A DNA stretch of 64,000 nucleotides from Tigriopus japonicus (GCA_010645155.1 CM021321.1:3837359-3901358); one strand, 5' to 3'; shown: positions 10,199-21,673, numbered from the stretch's first letter. Notes: generated from the letters alone by a model not told the origin. Numbers and translations: made by a program.

Positions 10199-13100
10199 CT
10201 GAAATACCAAGAACATTCTTTGATTAGATGGGAGGTTTAAAAATAGATCAACGACCGTCCGACGAGGCAATATTTGATTCTTAAATTGTTTTTCAACACT
10301 TGAGCGTTTAAATGGGAAATGGGTTATTCCATCCGACATGAAGCAAGATAACATTTTATTGATGGTATGTAGTTACGTTGTAGAACCGTAATAGTGAATG
10401 GAATTGTATATTCCTTCCGTTTGCCACACTTTCGTTTACTGTTAGGACACTTTTAGATATCATCAAGAATGTGCTTTCGACAGTATTTCCTTCATTTCAC
10501 GGCTTACCATGATAACGTTTCTGTAACATTTTTAGACTTAAGAATTTGTTGGTTGAATATCTTGTTCAATACAGAATGGATGAGTGTGGTCGGACTAATT
10601 CAAATGAGAATTTAGAGGCCAAACTGGCTAGGGATGGATCAAAACTAGGCTTGAGCATTTCATTGTCTGTTTGCTACGTGAGGGAAAAGTTCGTTTCGAT
10701 TAATTGTCAAAATAAAGAATGCGAATTGGGCTCGAGAATTTTAATTGAGTTTTTCTTAGTTTAGTCTCGACTCTGACGCATCCCTAGCCTTTTTGACCCC
10801 AGAATCCCCAGCTGAATTCGTACGATTACATTCCTACATTGATTTGGAACACATTTTGTGGCCAAACAGCCAATGTGTACCATTTACAAACAAGACAGAA
10901 CAAGAACACTATTTTTTGATGGATCATACATGGGATCATACATGGGGAGTAAATGTAATTTCTATAGCAATTTCGAGAAAATACACCTAATTGTGATTAA
11001 ATTGCATTTGTGAGCCAGGTAATTTAAACTTTGATTGATTTTCGGCCATGCAATTATTGAATATTCAATAACAAATTACAAATTGTTTTCCACAATATTG
11101 TTACTTGTAGCAGATATTTTTGTGGCTTTTCCGCTTCAACGCTTAAATGCTTAACACTATGATCCGACCAATAGTGTTCAATGTCGGTTGGCATTCTCAA
11201 ACTGGATTGGCAGGAGAATGAGGAAAAGCGGTCATGCAGATAAGCGGAAAAGCCACCAAAATGTCAGCTAACAATGATGCGTTTAGTAGTTGAGCACCAA
11301 AATTTCTTCATCAAGATTACTTTCTTTTTTTTTCCTTTTTAAGAAATGATTCATGTTATCGTGTACACATAAGCCAAAGCTTTTTTATCATTTATGAACC
11401 AACAGAACTCTTGCCTCAAAAAGTAGTTGGTTTAGTAATTGACCCAACTCGGGCTGGAACAACTGAGGCTAGTTTTTTAAGCGCAAAGATCGATCTCAAG
11501 ATCGAACTTACAATACTAAAGTACGATCTTAAGATCGATCTTTGCGTCTATAAAAACTAGCCTCTGGTCATCAATAATGTACGCATACTTACTTCAGATA
11601 TGAGCTCAAAACCTTAATCGAAGTTGAAAGCCTGAATCCGAAACATCATACGTTTCGGTTGAAATCGCATTGTTAGTCAGTCAAATTGTATGTTAAAAAA
11701 TTATTTTGTGTAATGGAAGGAGTTAGCGTTTTATTGCTAGGTTGATAACAAAGCAGGATGAAGCAAAAAATAGACTAAGGTCACTTTACAAGGAATCCAT
11801 CTCAGTGTTACATCTAAAAATAAATAATTTTGGTTGACATATTTGTGTCATCTCATTTCAAATGTTTCCTATGAAAGCTAAAAAAGTAAATACCAAATTG
11901 TCCCAAAAGCAACTACCAATAGAATCAACTTTAAAATCCAGGAAGGCCTTGTTAATTCAAGATGGAGACGGACGAGATTCAGATTAATTCCTTTTTCTTG
12001 CTTGTTTCTTGGCCTTCATAAAATATTGGCTTTTGCCATATTTTTTCATTCATTGGCGATGAATATGCATTTTTAGATGACCTTTAAATCCGAGCACTGA
12101 TTTGGCTTTCAAAAGGTCAGCAGAATTTCAATGCTTCAAACCTTATAACATATTGTCTAGTGGTTGAAAAGGCCAGCTCTTCCACACCCGCAAAATGAAG
12201 GCCTGCTTTTTTCATCGATTGACTTCTAACACTTAGCTTTGAGTGGAATCAAAGAAAGACAAGATTAGGAGAAAAACTTTCCGAAGGTCATGAAGTTAAT
12301 CAAGCTCCATTGTGTTCTTATGACTTGATGGAAGAAAAGGCCATTGTTGATGGGGATAGATAATTGAGTATCCATTACTATGACGTCACCAAACTTGGAG
12401 AGTCTTATGGACTTTGTAGCTTGAAATAGACGAAGGTCTGTTCGAGACAAGATAACAGATTCTTTTGAGCACAGTCAATTAGAACACACTCCACAAACTA
12501 GTATTTTTCTTGAATGAAGACTAACCAAAAAGGTCATTCCACTTACATTCTGTGATTGCGACCTTTTTGTATTCCCTTTTTTTGTCGAGTTTTCTGATCT
12601 TTGAAGCTACTTTCTGCTCTTTTGGTAAAACTCAATGTTGACAATGTACAAGAAGTGGACCAATTGAAAACCAATAATCAATCTGTATTAACCCGATTAA
12701 GGAGGCGGAAAGTTCACAAGTCCAAACAATTGGGTCAATTTTGGGTCAGTCGAGAAAGTAGCAAATTAGTTACCATTAAATAAAACGTTATTGAAATAAT
12801 CGTGCTTCATTATAAGCAAATACATCTTATTTAGGGGCCATCAAGCAAAAAAGTTAGTAAACGTCACAAGGGTCCAAACAAGGACCTAATCACAATTACT
12901 TTATCTTTGATTACCACAAAAACCATCAAGAGCTTTGAGAGAGCATAAAAATGGCTCCAATATTCAATTGAGTTGATAATTAAAGTTCATGGTCCATTCA
13001 ATCATTCAGTTGGCATCGTTTCACTTGCAGGAGAACGCAATTAGTGTACTCGTACTTGAAATCTAAGTAATCATTCCTAGCCTCGGCGTTTTCGTAAATT

Positions 13101-16100
13101 CATGGGTTCTTCACAACCAAAAGTCTGAAAATTCATCGGAACCATAGCCCCTACTCTCGAAAACCTTTGTGATTTAAAGACGCTTCTTGCCTTTCTCCAA
13201 AAACAAGTTAAAATCTAAGTCCAAAATTACCTGAGGAATGGTGCATGGGGTGGATTCATCAAAACTTTCTGGCCAAGAAATTCCCCAACCAAAATAGGGT
13301 GGCGAAACCACGATGAAACTCAAGATCCAAACAAAGGTGATGATTGTGAGGAGATGACGCAAAGTGCGTTTGCTTCCATATCCAAATGGGTCCGTGATCG
13401 CCCGATATCGATCGATGGCAATGGCGCATAAATGAAAGATTGAAGAAGCCACAGAAAAGTACGATGTGAACACCCAGGCCTGCAAAAGAATGGAAAAGGC
13501 CATTTTTTTGTTGACTTAGAATTGAGACTGCAGGCCTCAACTCTCCGACGACTTTTAATGCAAGTCCCAAGGGAAATCAAGACCCATCAGGTGGGCATTC
13601 AAGTTGTGGATGAGTTCACTATTGACGTTTGAAATAAGCCCGTGTGGTTTCAAGGTTGGGCGATTTTACACAAGAAAGCCAGAAAAAGGGCAAAGAATGA
13701 CACAATAATAAAATGGAGTGGTTTCTCAAGCTTAGCTTTGCGTGGGAAAAAGTGAGGCTAAAAGAAAGTTGGATTTTGATTGGGTTGATTGCAGATTTTT
13801 ACTACCGCCACAAGGAATGCGATTCCCTTTATGAAATTTATCATGAATATTATTTATGCAATTGATATTTATACGAAATTTGGTCTACCAACAAGTTACT
13901 GTTGGCAGATCTATACATCCTTTGAATGGTGGGTTGACCATTAATAGTATTCAAAAATGTGTCTAATCCTGCTTTAAAAGGTGTTAGAGGATAAACTCCT
14001 ACATATTCCCGACGAAGACTAATGCCAGAAGCACTTAATTTCTGGAGTGAGAGGCTAACAATGAGAATCATGATATCCAGTTGGGTTAATTCGATAGCGT
14101 TCTTCAACAAGTGAGATCTTGCTTGTATGGAGTAGACGACATATTTCAAATTTCAGCTCAATCGAATGCCGCAGTGAAAAGTTATGCCTTCTCAAACTTT
14201 TGTACTGAAGAAAGCATAGAATGAATGATCTTGCCCTTTTGTGGTAAAGCGATTACTAGAAAAAGGCTAGTTCATTCATTCTCGGTAGGATTTGCACTGA
14301 ACTTTGAGTGAGCATAACTTCTGACATCGACGTTAGATTGAGCTCAAAATTGAAACACGTATCCTAGTTAACACAGGCAAGGTCTCATTTGCAAAAGAAA
14401 GTAATTGACTTGTTCCTACTGGAAATCATGATTCCCTTTGTTAGCCTCCCAGTCCAGAGAAATTCAGAGGTTCTTGACTAATGGGCAAAAGATTGAACAC
14501 TCAAGTTGCTTGATAAAGCAAACGTTATCTGCAAATTGAACGTAACTTTAAAAAGAAACTTGATTTGCGTTACATATGCTTTAGTGGTCAAATATTTGCC
14601 TGAACTAGCTAACATACACTAGTTTTAATTAGAAGATTTTTTCGCATTACGGATGAGAGATCTTCGTTCAATCGATCGTGGGTTTTTGTTGGCAGTATTC
14701 TGAACAAGTTTTCATAACCTTTCAATCGGGCAAAAAGATTTTAAACGATGGTATTTTTTTTGGAAAAAATTGAGTTATATGCATATGTTGGCATATGTTG
14801 GATATTTCAATTACTCATGAAATATCTCGCTTCCTAGGATTGAATCTTACCAACTAAATGAATAGAAACAAAACGTTAGTTTCGGTTTCAGTTATACCTG
14901 CCGAGACCGAAAGATACAAAGAATGGAGTTTGGGAGGAAAACTGAAGTTGCTTCTTTTGTTCAAAAACGCTGGTGTAGCATTATTTCCATTTTTATTCCA
15001 TTTTTTGACTTCCGGTCTTCCACTTTCAATGGGAATATTTCAAAAGTTTCCATTTTGATGAGGGCCATTTTGGTTTAATAATGGCAAAAAATCCGAGGTG
15101 AGTGGCGGAAAAAAATCTCGGCCAGAAGGATTATTTCTAAGCAGCACCATTCAATATAAAAATAGTCAGCGAATCAAATGTTCAAGACTTTCTCTGGCGA
15201 TTGAACGGAGATTAAAAATTTTTCGAATTGATTTTGAAAATGTGGAGCTAACAAAATGCATGTCATGCCCATATGACAACCACGTGCACTTCTTTTCAAC
15301 AATGTCCTTGTCCGATGGGGTGATTGATTGATTGATGGAGATTGACGTTATCATACGATGTTGTGTGCAAAGTTTGATTGGATAACAATACTTCGCTTAA
15401 GAAGTACGTGTTAGGAACTGATTATAATATTGTTTATATTATTGCTAATTAACTTTCTAGTGCTTTTTTGCGGAAGGGGAGGTGGGGCTGTTACACCCTG
15501 ACATGAAAGTTTCGTCTTAATTTTGAACCAAAATATTTTCATCATATAAGAATAGATTTGAACGACTTGACATGCAATCTGTCCCCAACTAGTCTCTTCT
15601 TCCTCGGAAATGATATTTGGGATACTATCGACCAAAGTGGAAAGTTAGGACGGCTCAACGTTTTTCCACTTTTTCAGGTGTCTTCCCTTTGCCTAAAATT
15701 TTGATGAACGGTTGAGATTCCATGAGCTCTTGAATTATGACGGACAGTCATATTTCCCGTTATTTTTGGTTAGAGGTGTTCCAAAACTAGTCTTCTTTCT
15801 CCAAAACGGGGTAAAATTTGATTCCCGCCATTTACTATTTTTTCACAGCGGTTTAAAGGCAGATGGAACCGTGCAAAAAGAAAACGCCGGACATCAAGTT
15901 GACAATTGCTGTTCCAGGAATAATTTGTCGCTTATTTGCCCTTAAATTAAATCCTAACTTATCCAAAAATATTCTAGGCACTTCTTGAGGCACACGGGTG
16001 GTTTGATTCCGTCATTTTGAGGCTCAAAGTATGACTACGACACAACTTTCGTGTCAGGGTGTAGGTGAGGATTTAGATTAGAGTTGTAAGTAATGGGATT

Positions 16101-18753
16101 ATGCGTAAACAAATCATAAATAAAATGTATACATTTAACATTTGTATGATAAATTAGGCCGATCTGGACAACCCCTGAGTAGTGAGTTGATCATGAAATG
16201 TATCTAAAAAAAGTGTCGAACCCCATCTTAAAAGATTTTAGATGATCTGCTTTTACAAATTCAAGACCAAGACAACAAAATTCACCATCAATTTTAATTA
16301 TCTCTCTGTAACAATAGAATTTTTCGTATCTTGATAAACCCTTTAGTTCCAACGTTTTTAGTTGAACGCATGACATTTTTGAACCCCATTTGTTCTTTCG
16401 TTTTTCATAGAAAAGGAAATAGGGATTTTGCAACCATAATGAAATTCCCATTTCAACCATCTGGCTTTTCTTCGTGGCGAACAGAAAGACAAACTTCAAG
16501 ATTTCTGCAATTCATGTAACAATTTAATCAAAACTGAAATTTGAAATCAGATTGAGACAATGAAAAATTGACATGAAAGCATTCTCAAAGCCACTAACAA
16601 AAGCAAATCGCAAATATGGATGATTGCAAAGAGTGTAGGCGGATATTATTTGTTGTATTTCATTGAAAACAAAACTTGCAATGGGCTTGTATTAAAACAC
16701 ATCCAAAATTTGAAGATATTCCGTGTTCAATCCAATCTCTTTCTGATACTTAACGAAATGCTATGAACCTTAATAAGTTGGATTTGATACCGTTTGTTAG
16801 TATTTAACTTGTATTTGACCATAAAGTTGATCAAGTAATTGTTACCAAAAAGTCCAAAATATGACGCACTTCTAGGTTAACATTTGAGAAGGCAAAGAAA
16901 ACGAGCTTTTATTGTTGGATCTCTAAAATTGATATTTACTTAAATTACATTGCGAAATCACTTCAATCCTTCGGGTCAACAATAAATTAGCAACATTTTT
17001 GTTCGAAGTTAAAATCTGCGCTCTTCAGTGCAAAGCGTGAGCCCACACTTTTTGATTCAGTTATTCAAATGAGTAATGGTTTTTGTTTCTTAACATTCAA
17101 GGTCAAGTCTGTCATTTGAGAGTGCTTTCCCGATCATTAATATTAGGTTAACTAAAAAATAGGCCAATTTCGTGTCCTGTTTAAACTATAACATGGGCAG
17201 AACCTCCGATTTATTGTCTATTGATTTAGAATGAGAAGGAAGAAATTGCAAAAACAATCGAGATATATTCCTTAAAACGATGTCCCGCATTTCAAATTCT
17301 CATTTCGCTTAAGTTTCATACTTGAAATTGTGAGCTCTAACCTCATTGTTACCCTTTAATGATGATCCACGATTTTAAGGAAAAGCAATTCATTCGCCGC
17401 TTCTAATGAGCTTAGGATTGCTTCCTTGCATATTAAAGAAGTAATATTTGTTCATTCATTTTATTAGATTCATTTACTACGTCACAATGAACTTTAAAAA
17501 ATTTTGTTCCAATTTTTTCCAATAAGTACCCCCAAAAACTCGGATTTTTCCGATCATGTTAAAGAAGGAACAAGCACAAAAAATCAACGTATAATCTATC
17601 TGAATTGCTGTTTCGTTTTGTAAATTTGTTTTAAGTTTTGAATTTATTTCGCATTAAAAAGATGTGACTTTAGTAACACCTCATTATTATAAATAATTCC
17701 AGTTATCATGGTAATGGATGAGTGTAATCGAACGAATTCAGCTGGGTATTCTGGGGTCAAAATGGCTAGAGATGTGTCAGAGTCGAGACTAACCTTCCCA
17801 AAAACTTTATTAAAATTCTCGAGCCCAATTCCCGCTTTGACAATCAATCGAAACCAGAGCTTTTCCCTAATTTGGCAAACTTCAATTATGAAATGCCCAA
17901 GCCTAGATCTGATCCATCCCTAGCCAGTTTGGCCCCCAAATCCCTAGCTGAATTCGTTCGATTACACTCAGTCAACTCGTGCATGGCTAATTTGTCAAAA
18001 TCTCTATCTAGCTCATTTTTTCTTGGTAAGATTTAGTCCTAAAATGAATGAGACCACATCAATCTTCAAGTGAACTAAATTTTGCCAGAAATAACTAGAA
18101 ATCTCTAAATCTTTTTTCCATAGATGCGTTTACTTCAAAGCCGTACTACCTTTCCACGAAGTTGTCATACAGAAAGCTTAAACGAATTACCTGCCCAAAC
18201 CATTTGGTCTTTTAGTTCACCGTCAAAAACGCATCCCCTCAGTAAATAATACACCCACAAGCATATGAGTGTTGGAAATGGATCCATAAAGTTTCTTTGT
18301 CCTATTCTGGCACTTCGTCAAGGCCATCAAGGATCATGAATTACCTACCTTACAAGCGAGCACTCCATAATGCCAAACGCCCTCTAGGTTATATTGAAGG
18401 GCCATAGGCATAACCAATGTGGCCATGAGAATGTCCGTACAAGACAAAGACACCAAGAAGTAATTGGGAATGATCTTCAACGAGTTGTGATTGATCACGG
18501 CATAGATCACGAAAGCATTGGACACAATGGTGAAGATGATGATCACGATGACATAAGAGAGAAGCATCAAACTCTGCACAGAAGTAAATTCCACCCCTCC
18601 CAAATCAAAAGGGAGATTCGTGTCAATGGGGGTGAGATTGTCCAAAGAGGTCCAAGATGAGCTTTGATTTGGAGGTGCTTGAGTTCGATTCATAATCAAG
18701 ATATTCTGGATCAAAGATGAGGGCTTGATGACGAACCCAGCATTGGCAGTCAT
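9801..18753 (-). CDS. Amine-receptor-like class A GPCR, three exons seen (3' incomplete)
   Basis: Exons 18753-18349, 13479-13231 and 10198-9801 join through phase-0 introns into an open frame of 350 codons. It shows TM1 with N1.50 (I-V-S-N-A-F), TM2 with D2.50 (L-S-C-T-D-I-L-M-A), the TM3 Cys and D-R-Y box (A-I-A-I-D-R-Y-R-A-I-T-D-P-F), TM4 W4.50, the ECL2 Cys (S-T-P-C-T-I-P) and TM5 with P5.50 and Y5.58, then a long third loop. It resembles biogenic amine receptors by layout and TM5 serines (S5.42, S5.43). However, the amine-anchoring Asp at 3.32 is Ser by my alignment, so the ligand is doubtful. The last exon ends in a consensus donor (GTGAGT), so TM6-TM7 must be encoded downstream. I could not find them in 1-9800; they may lie beyond the left edge, or the gene may be broken. 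Splice sites: AAG|gtaggt, cttttgcag|GCC, CAG|gtaatt, ttggtatttcag|AGC. Confidence 0.8.
10582..10833 (+). mobile_element. MITE family A copy (long terminal inverted repeats), GPCR intron 2
   Basis: About 252 bp. The left end gagtgtggtcggactaattc and right end gaattcgtacgattacattc are imperfect inverted repeats of about 55 bp. The whole element aligns to the reverse complement of 17720-17969, including the internal block cgaattgggctcgagaattt. No coding capacity; autonomous family unknown. Confidence 0.75.
11117..11261. mobile_element. 145-bp TIR element (MITE), GPCR intron 2
   Basis: Near-perfect 19-20 bp inverted ends: TTTTTGTGGCTTTTCCGCTT (11117-11136) and AAGCGGAAAAGCCACCAAAA (11242-11261). 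An inner inverted pair aacactat/atagtgtt adds structure. A decayed relative may lie at 5921-6080. Confidence 0.7.
11468..11564. repeat. 97-bp hairpin with about 40-bp arms
   Basis: The left arm gaggctagttttttaagcgc and aaagatcgatctcaagatcg pairs with the right arm cgatcttaagatcgatcttt and gcgtctataaaaactagcct, around a short A/T loop. It may be a small palindromic MITE. As intronic RNA on either strand it would form a long, nearly continuous stem. Confidence 0.7.
13231..13479 (-). CDS. GPCR exon 2: TM3, DRY box, TM4, start of ECL2
   Basis: 83 codons, phase 0 at both ends. The acceptor is cttttgcag and the donor CAG|gtaatt. It contains A-W-V-F-T-S-Y-F-S-V-A-S-S for TM3, where position 3.32 reads Ser, then D-R-Y-R-A-I-T-D-P-F, TM4 with Trp, and C-T-I-P-Q before TM5. 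Confidence 0.85.
13794..14028 (-). mobile_element. LINE ORF2 C-terminus and 3' tail
   Basis: The minus strand encodes E-Y-V-G-V-Y-P-L-T-P-F-K-A-G-L-D-T-F-L-N, then A-N-S-N-L-L-V-D-Q, a form typical of the extreme C-terminus of CR1/jockey-like ORF2. The 3' untranslated tail, aatcgcattccttgtggcgg then tagtaaaaatc, matches the tail of the SINE at 6703-6863. It is 5'-truncated by, or next to, the foldback element at 14029. Confidence 0.55.
14029..14474. mobile_element. Foldback (palindromic) element, copy 1
   Basis: About 445 bp whose two halves are inverted copies. The ends include agaagcacttaatttctgga / tccagagaaattcagaggtt, and the inner arms caatgagaatcatgatatcc / ggaaatcatgattcccttt. The centre is gaatgaatgatcttgccctt...aaggctagttcattcattc. 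A second, better-conserved copy lies at 59862-60326. Confidence 0.75.
15492..16063. mobile_element. 572-bp element with TACACCCTGACA terminal inverted repeats
   Basis: The left end TACACCCTGACATGAAAGTT (15492) and right end AACTTTCGTGTCAGGGTGTA (to 16063) are inverted with about one mismatch in 20. The inside holds short open frames without recognisable domains, so it looks non-autonomous. Superfamily not assigned. Confidence 0.65.
16090..16330 (-). mobile_element. Second LINE ORF2 3' remnant
   Basis: Minus-strand peptide E-F-V-K-A-D-H-L-K-S-F-K-M-G-F-D-T-F-F parallels the F-K-A-G-L-D-T-F-L block at 13.9 kb. The DNA downstream (aatcccattacttacaactc on minus) loosely resembles the same tail. 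It is short and decayed. Confidence 0.4.
17720..17969 (-). mobile_element. MITE family A copy, GPCR intron 1, inverted relative to intron 2 copy
   Basis: 250 bp with terminal inverted repeats of about 55 bp: gagtgtaatcgaacgaattc at left, gaattcgttcgattacactc at right, each followed inward by a GGGGNCAAANTGGCTAGNGATG-type block. It aligns along its length with the reverse complement of 10582-10833. Confidence 0.8.
18349..18753 (-). CDS. GPCR exon 1: N-terminus, TM1, TM2, start of TM3
   Basis: 135 codons from ATG at 18753. An in-frame TAA lies two codons upstream of the ATG, so this is the first usable Met; a second Met (residue 21, M-N-R-T) is possible. The extracellular N-terminus has N-glycosylation sequons N-R-T and N-Q-S. 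The exon ends L-A-C-K with the TM3-linked disulfide Cys, at donor aag|gtaggt. A possible 5'-UTR acceptor (gattccag) lies just upstream. Confidence 0.8.
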
Positions 18754-20360
18754 CCCTTACTGATCTGGAATCATAAGCGAGCCAATTTCAGTCTCTTAAA
18801 CTTTGGAACAAATTTGTTTCAGAGCGCGTTTTCGGATTTGACGTTTCCTTCACCGTTACCTTTTTGGAGGAACACTGATACATAAATTCACAAGGGCAAT
18901 GCTCTGTATTTTGGTCCGACTTTGTTCCCTCACACAAGGAGACTCCCAAGAGAGTCAAAGAATTGCGAGGGACCCAGATCCAACGGACCAAAGGCGGAAT
19001 GAAGAATGGGTTCGAGTGGAACGCTTCGAGGCAATGGATGGATGGATGGATAGCGAGAGAAATGACAAACCGAAAGAGAAAGAGGGGAACAAGAACTCGT
19101 GTTCCACAAACTACGCAACGTTTTCGGCCAGGTAGATCATGATTACAAGGGTTTATTGGCAATAGAGGCATTCATGAATGCTACTTTGGCTACACAGTAC
19201 ATTTCCTTTCGTCTTCTTTGGGTATTCTTAGGAGGTTTCCAAGACTTGGTAAGTGTAAAGTAAGGGTGGATGCTTGTTGATACGGATGGGAACATGATGT
19301 TTTCTCTGCTTATGGTAATTGTCAGAAAAAGCTTTTTGTTTAGGTTGAGCTTACAAATGAAGGAAAAAGATAGGACCTTCAGGAAAGGCATTTTTAGTTC
19401 CAGTAGTTCGAGCTAAAAGAATTTTAGGTTCATTACTACAATGGGCAACTTTTTTTGGATGTTTTGTGATTTTGAGCTGATTTTAATACTTTGTCATTTT
19501 CTTCCAAAATTTAAGAAATATTCCCGTCATTGATTATTGAGTTTTTGCATTAATGATTTCGGTATGTTCCTCAGATTTTTTTTTTCAAAGAAAGGGGAAA
19601 GTTAGTTTAGGCAAGGACATCTTAATTTCTCAGGACGAATTACAGAAATACAGCTTAAGGCCTGTCATTGTACTAAAATGAGAGGTTATTTCAAAGCAGT
19701 AAATGTTCCGTTGAATTTTCATTGTAGTAACTCGGCCTTAAGTGGTATTCTGTAATATTTCCTTCGTTGAGTCATCCTTGGTTTAGGTAACTTTACATTC
19801 CCCTAAGCTGAGGTTCCACCATTGATTTCGAGCAAAATTTCGAGTAAACATGCAAGTTTTAGTTGGTTCCCTCGGAACTGAAAAGCGCAAGAATTTTGCG
19901 AAAAAGCGTAAGGCGTAAGAACTCTAAAAGCGCGCCCGAATAGCGGCAGATTTGCGCGAAAGTGTAAGAAATGAAAGAAGTGGTTGAATATTTGTTTAAA
20001 CATGACGGAAAATTCAAATTTGGATAACAAATGTGGAAAAAAGTCAGATCGATCAAAATAGGCAAAAAATAAAAAAAGTGTTGCACTTTTGGATTTTTTA
20101 GATCCTTGCTAAAGTCAACCATGAGCGAAAAATTATTTCAGGACCTCTGCTGTTGCAAAAAAAACACGCCAACGACGCTAGAGAATGTGCTCTCCTAAAT
20201 AAAATTTTCATATCATAGTGGCTAAAGATTTAAAGAAAGTGATGCAACCTGCTTTTCTTAGGTTTGTGCTGGAGAATTGGTGCGTTTGTCGGTTCATCCT
20301 GATGTTAAAATTCTTGCCTTGCATTCGCTTGTTTGTCAAAAATAGGGACAGGATCTTAAA
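18754..20360. other. GPCR 5' flank
   Basis: No supported gene. A short ggat microsatellite sits near 19034-19051. Open frames on both strands here overlap each other and lack domains. Promoter elements could not be identified. Confidence 0.3.
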
Positions 20361-20500
20361 ACGAATAAACTTATTCGTCTTTATTTGTCTTTTTTATCCC
20401 TAATCGTCGCGACAAATTTATTCGTCTAATTTGGATTTTATTCGTCTTTTTTCGTCTAATCCGGCAATTTCACTCAACTTTTTTCGTCTAATTAGTCAAA
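20361..20500 (+). repeat. Degenerate flank of the TTATTCGTC minisatellite
   Basis: Contains scattered ttattcgtct and ttttttcgtctaat words with the variant cggcaatttcactc. It looks like an old, diverged part of the array at 20940-21673. Confidence 0.6.
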
Positions 20501-20939
20501 AATTGGAACTTTTCTTAGATTTGAAGCTTTTTTCTCAAATTTGGAATCAAATAGACCCTTTTGAAAAAGTTCAACGCCAAAACTTGGGCAACAAAATATG
20601 ATCCACATTTACATTTTAACTTGTAGTGTTTCCTGACACAAAGAAAGAAAATTAAAATGAAGAGGCAATCTGACTATTCGAAGATTTAAGGTCAGCAAAT
20701 CTGCTTTTAAATATTGCTCTATTGAAAACGTTGAAATAAGGGCGGTTTTGAGCTCTTGGTTTTTTTAAATTTATATGTTCCACTGACCATTTCTTGCTTA
20801 TTTGGCACTTTTCCGTTTGTTAACTTTGTAGATTTTGCCGTTTAGCACAAGGGTGCAGCTGTTTCCCCTCAATTGGGCCACACATTTTGTCTACTTTATG
20901 GGCAGCAGTTTTAATCCTCTTTACAGGCAATTCATTAGT

Positions 20940-21673
20940 CTTTTTTGCCGTGTAAGTCAGTTTTTTTCGTCTTTTTTGTCGTATTTGTCAGGTTTTTTCG
21001 TCTTTTTTGTCTAATCGGGCAATTTTATTCGTCTTTATTCGTCTAATCGGGCAATTTTATTCGTCTTTATTCGTCTAATCGGGCAATTTTATTCGTCTTT
21101 ATTCGTCTAATCGGGCAATTTTATTCGTCTTTATTCGTCTAATCGGGCAATTTTATTCGTCTTTATTCGTCTAATCGGGCAATTTTATTCGTCTTTATTC
21201 GTCTAATCGGGCAATTTTATTCGTCTTTATTCGTCTAATCGGGCAATTTTATTCGTCTTTATTCGTCTAATCGGGCAATTTTATTCGTCTTTATTCGTCT
21301 AATCGGGCAATTTTATTCGTCTTTATTCGTCTAATCGGGCAATTTTATTCGTCTTTATTCGTCTAATCGGGCAATTTTATTCGTCTTTATTCGTCTAATC
21401 GGGCAATTTTATTCGTCTTTATTCGTCTAATCGGGCAATTTTATTCGTCTTTATTCGTCTAATCGGGCAATTTTATTCATCTTTATTCGTCTAATCGGGC
21501 AATATTCGTCTTTATTAGTCTAATCGGGCAATTTTATTCATCTTTATTAGTCTAATCGGGCAAATTTATTCATCTTTATTCGTCTAATCGGGCAATTTTA
21601 TTCATCTTTATTCGTCTAATCAGGTAATTTTATTCGTCTTTTTTTGTCTAATTTGACAGTTTTATTCGTCTTA
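20940..21673 (+). repeat. 32-bp minisatellite array
   Basis: The unit begins aatcgggcaattttattcgt and continues ctttattcgtct; it repeats with exact period 32 (unit starts at 21013, 21045 ... 21461). About 15 copies are nearly identical and about five more degenerate copies follow to 21673, with variants cat and tag replacing cgt. Within each unit tttattcgtc occurs twice, suggesting growth from a shorter word. The array lies about 2.2 kb upstream of the GPCR start. Confidence 0.95.

Larger units (their letters stand above)
10199..13230 (-). other. GPCR intron 2 (3.0 kb)
   Basis: Bounded by the CAG|gtaatt donor and tttcag acceptor. It holds a MITE (10582-10833), a 145-bp TIR element (11117-11261) and a 97-bp hairpin (11468-11564). 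The rest is A/T-rich with no supported gene. Confidence 0.7.
13480..18348 (-). other. GPCR intron 1 (4.9 kb)
   Basis: Bounded by aag|gtaggt and cttttgcag. It holds a LINE 3' end (13794-14028), a foldback element (14029-14474), a 572-bp TIR element (15492-16063), a second LINE-like remnant (16090-16330) and a MITE (17720-17969). No other coding signal is supported. Confidence 0.7.

Noticed and set aside
18788..19171. 127-residue minus-strand frame upstream of the GPCR start
   Set aside because: Not in frame with the receptor, interrupted from it by an in-frame TAA, and overlapped by other frames; no domain.
20940..21673. CRISPR-like array
   Set aside because: Units are contiguous 32-bp repeats without unique spacers, in a eukaryotic genome; it is a minisatellite.
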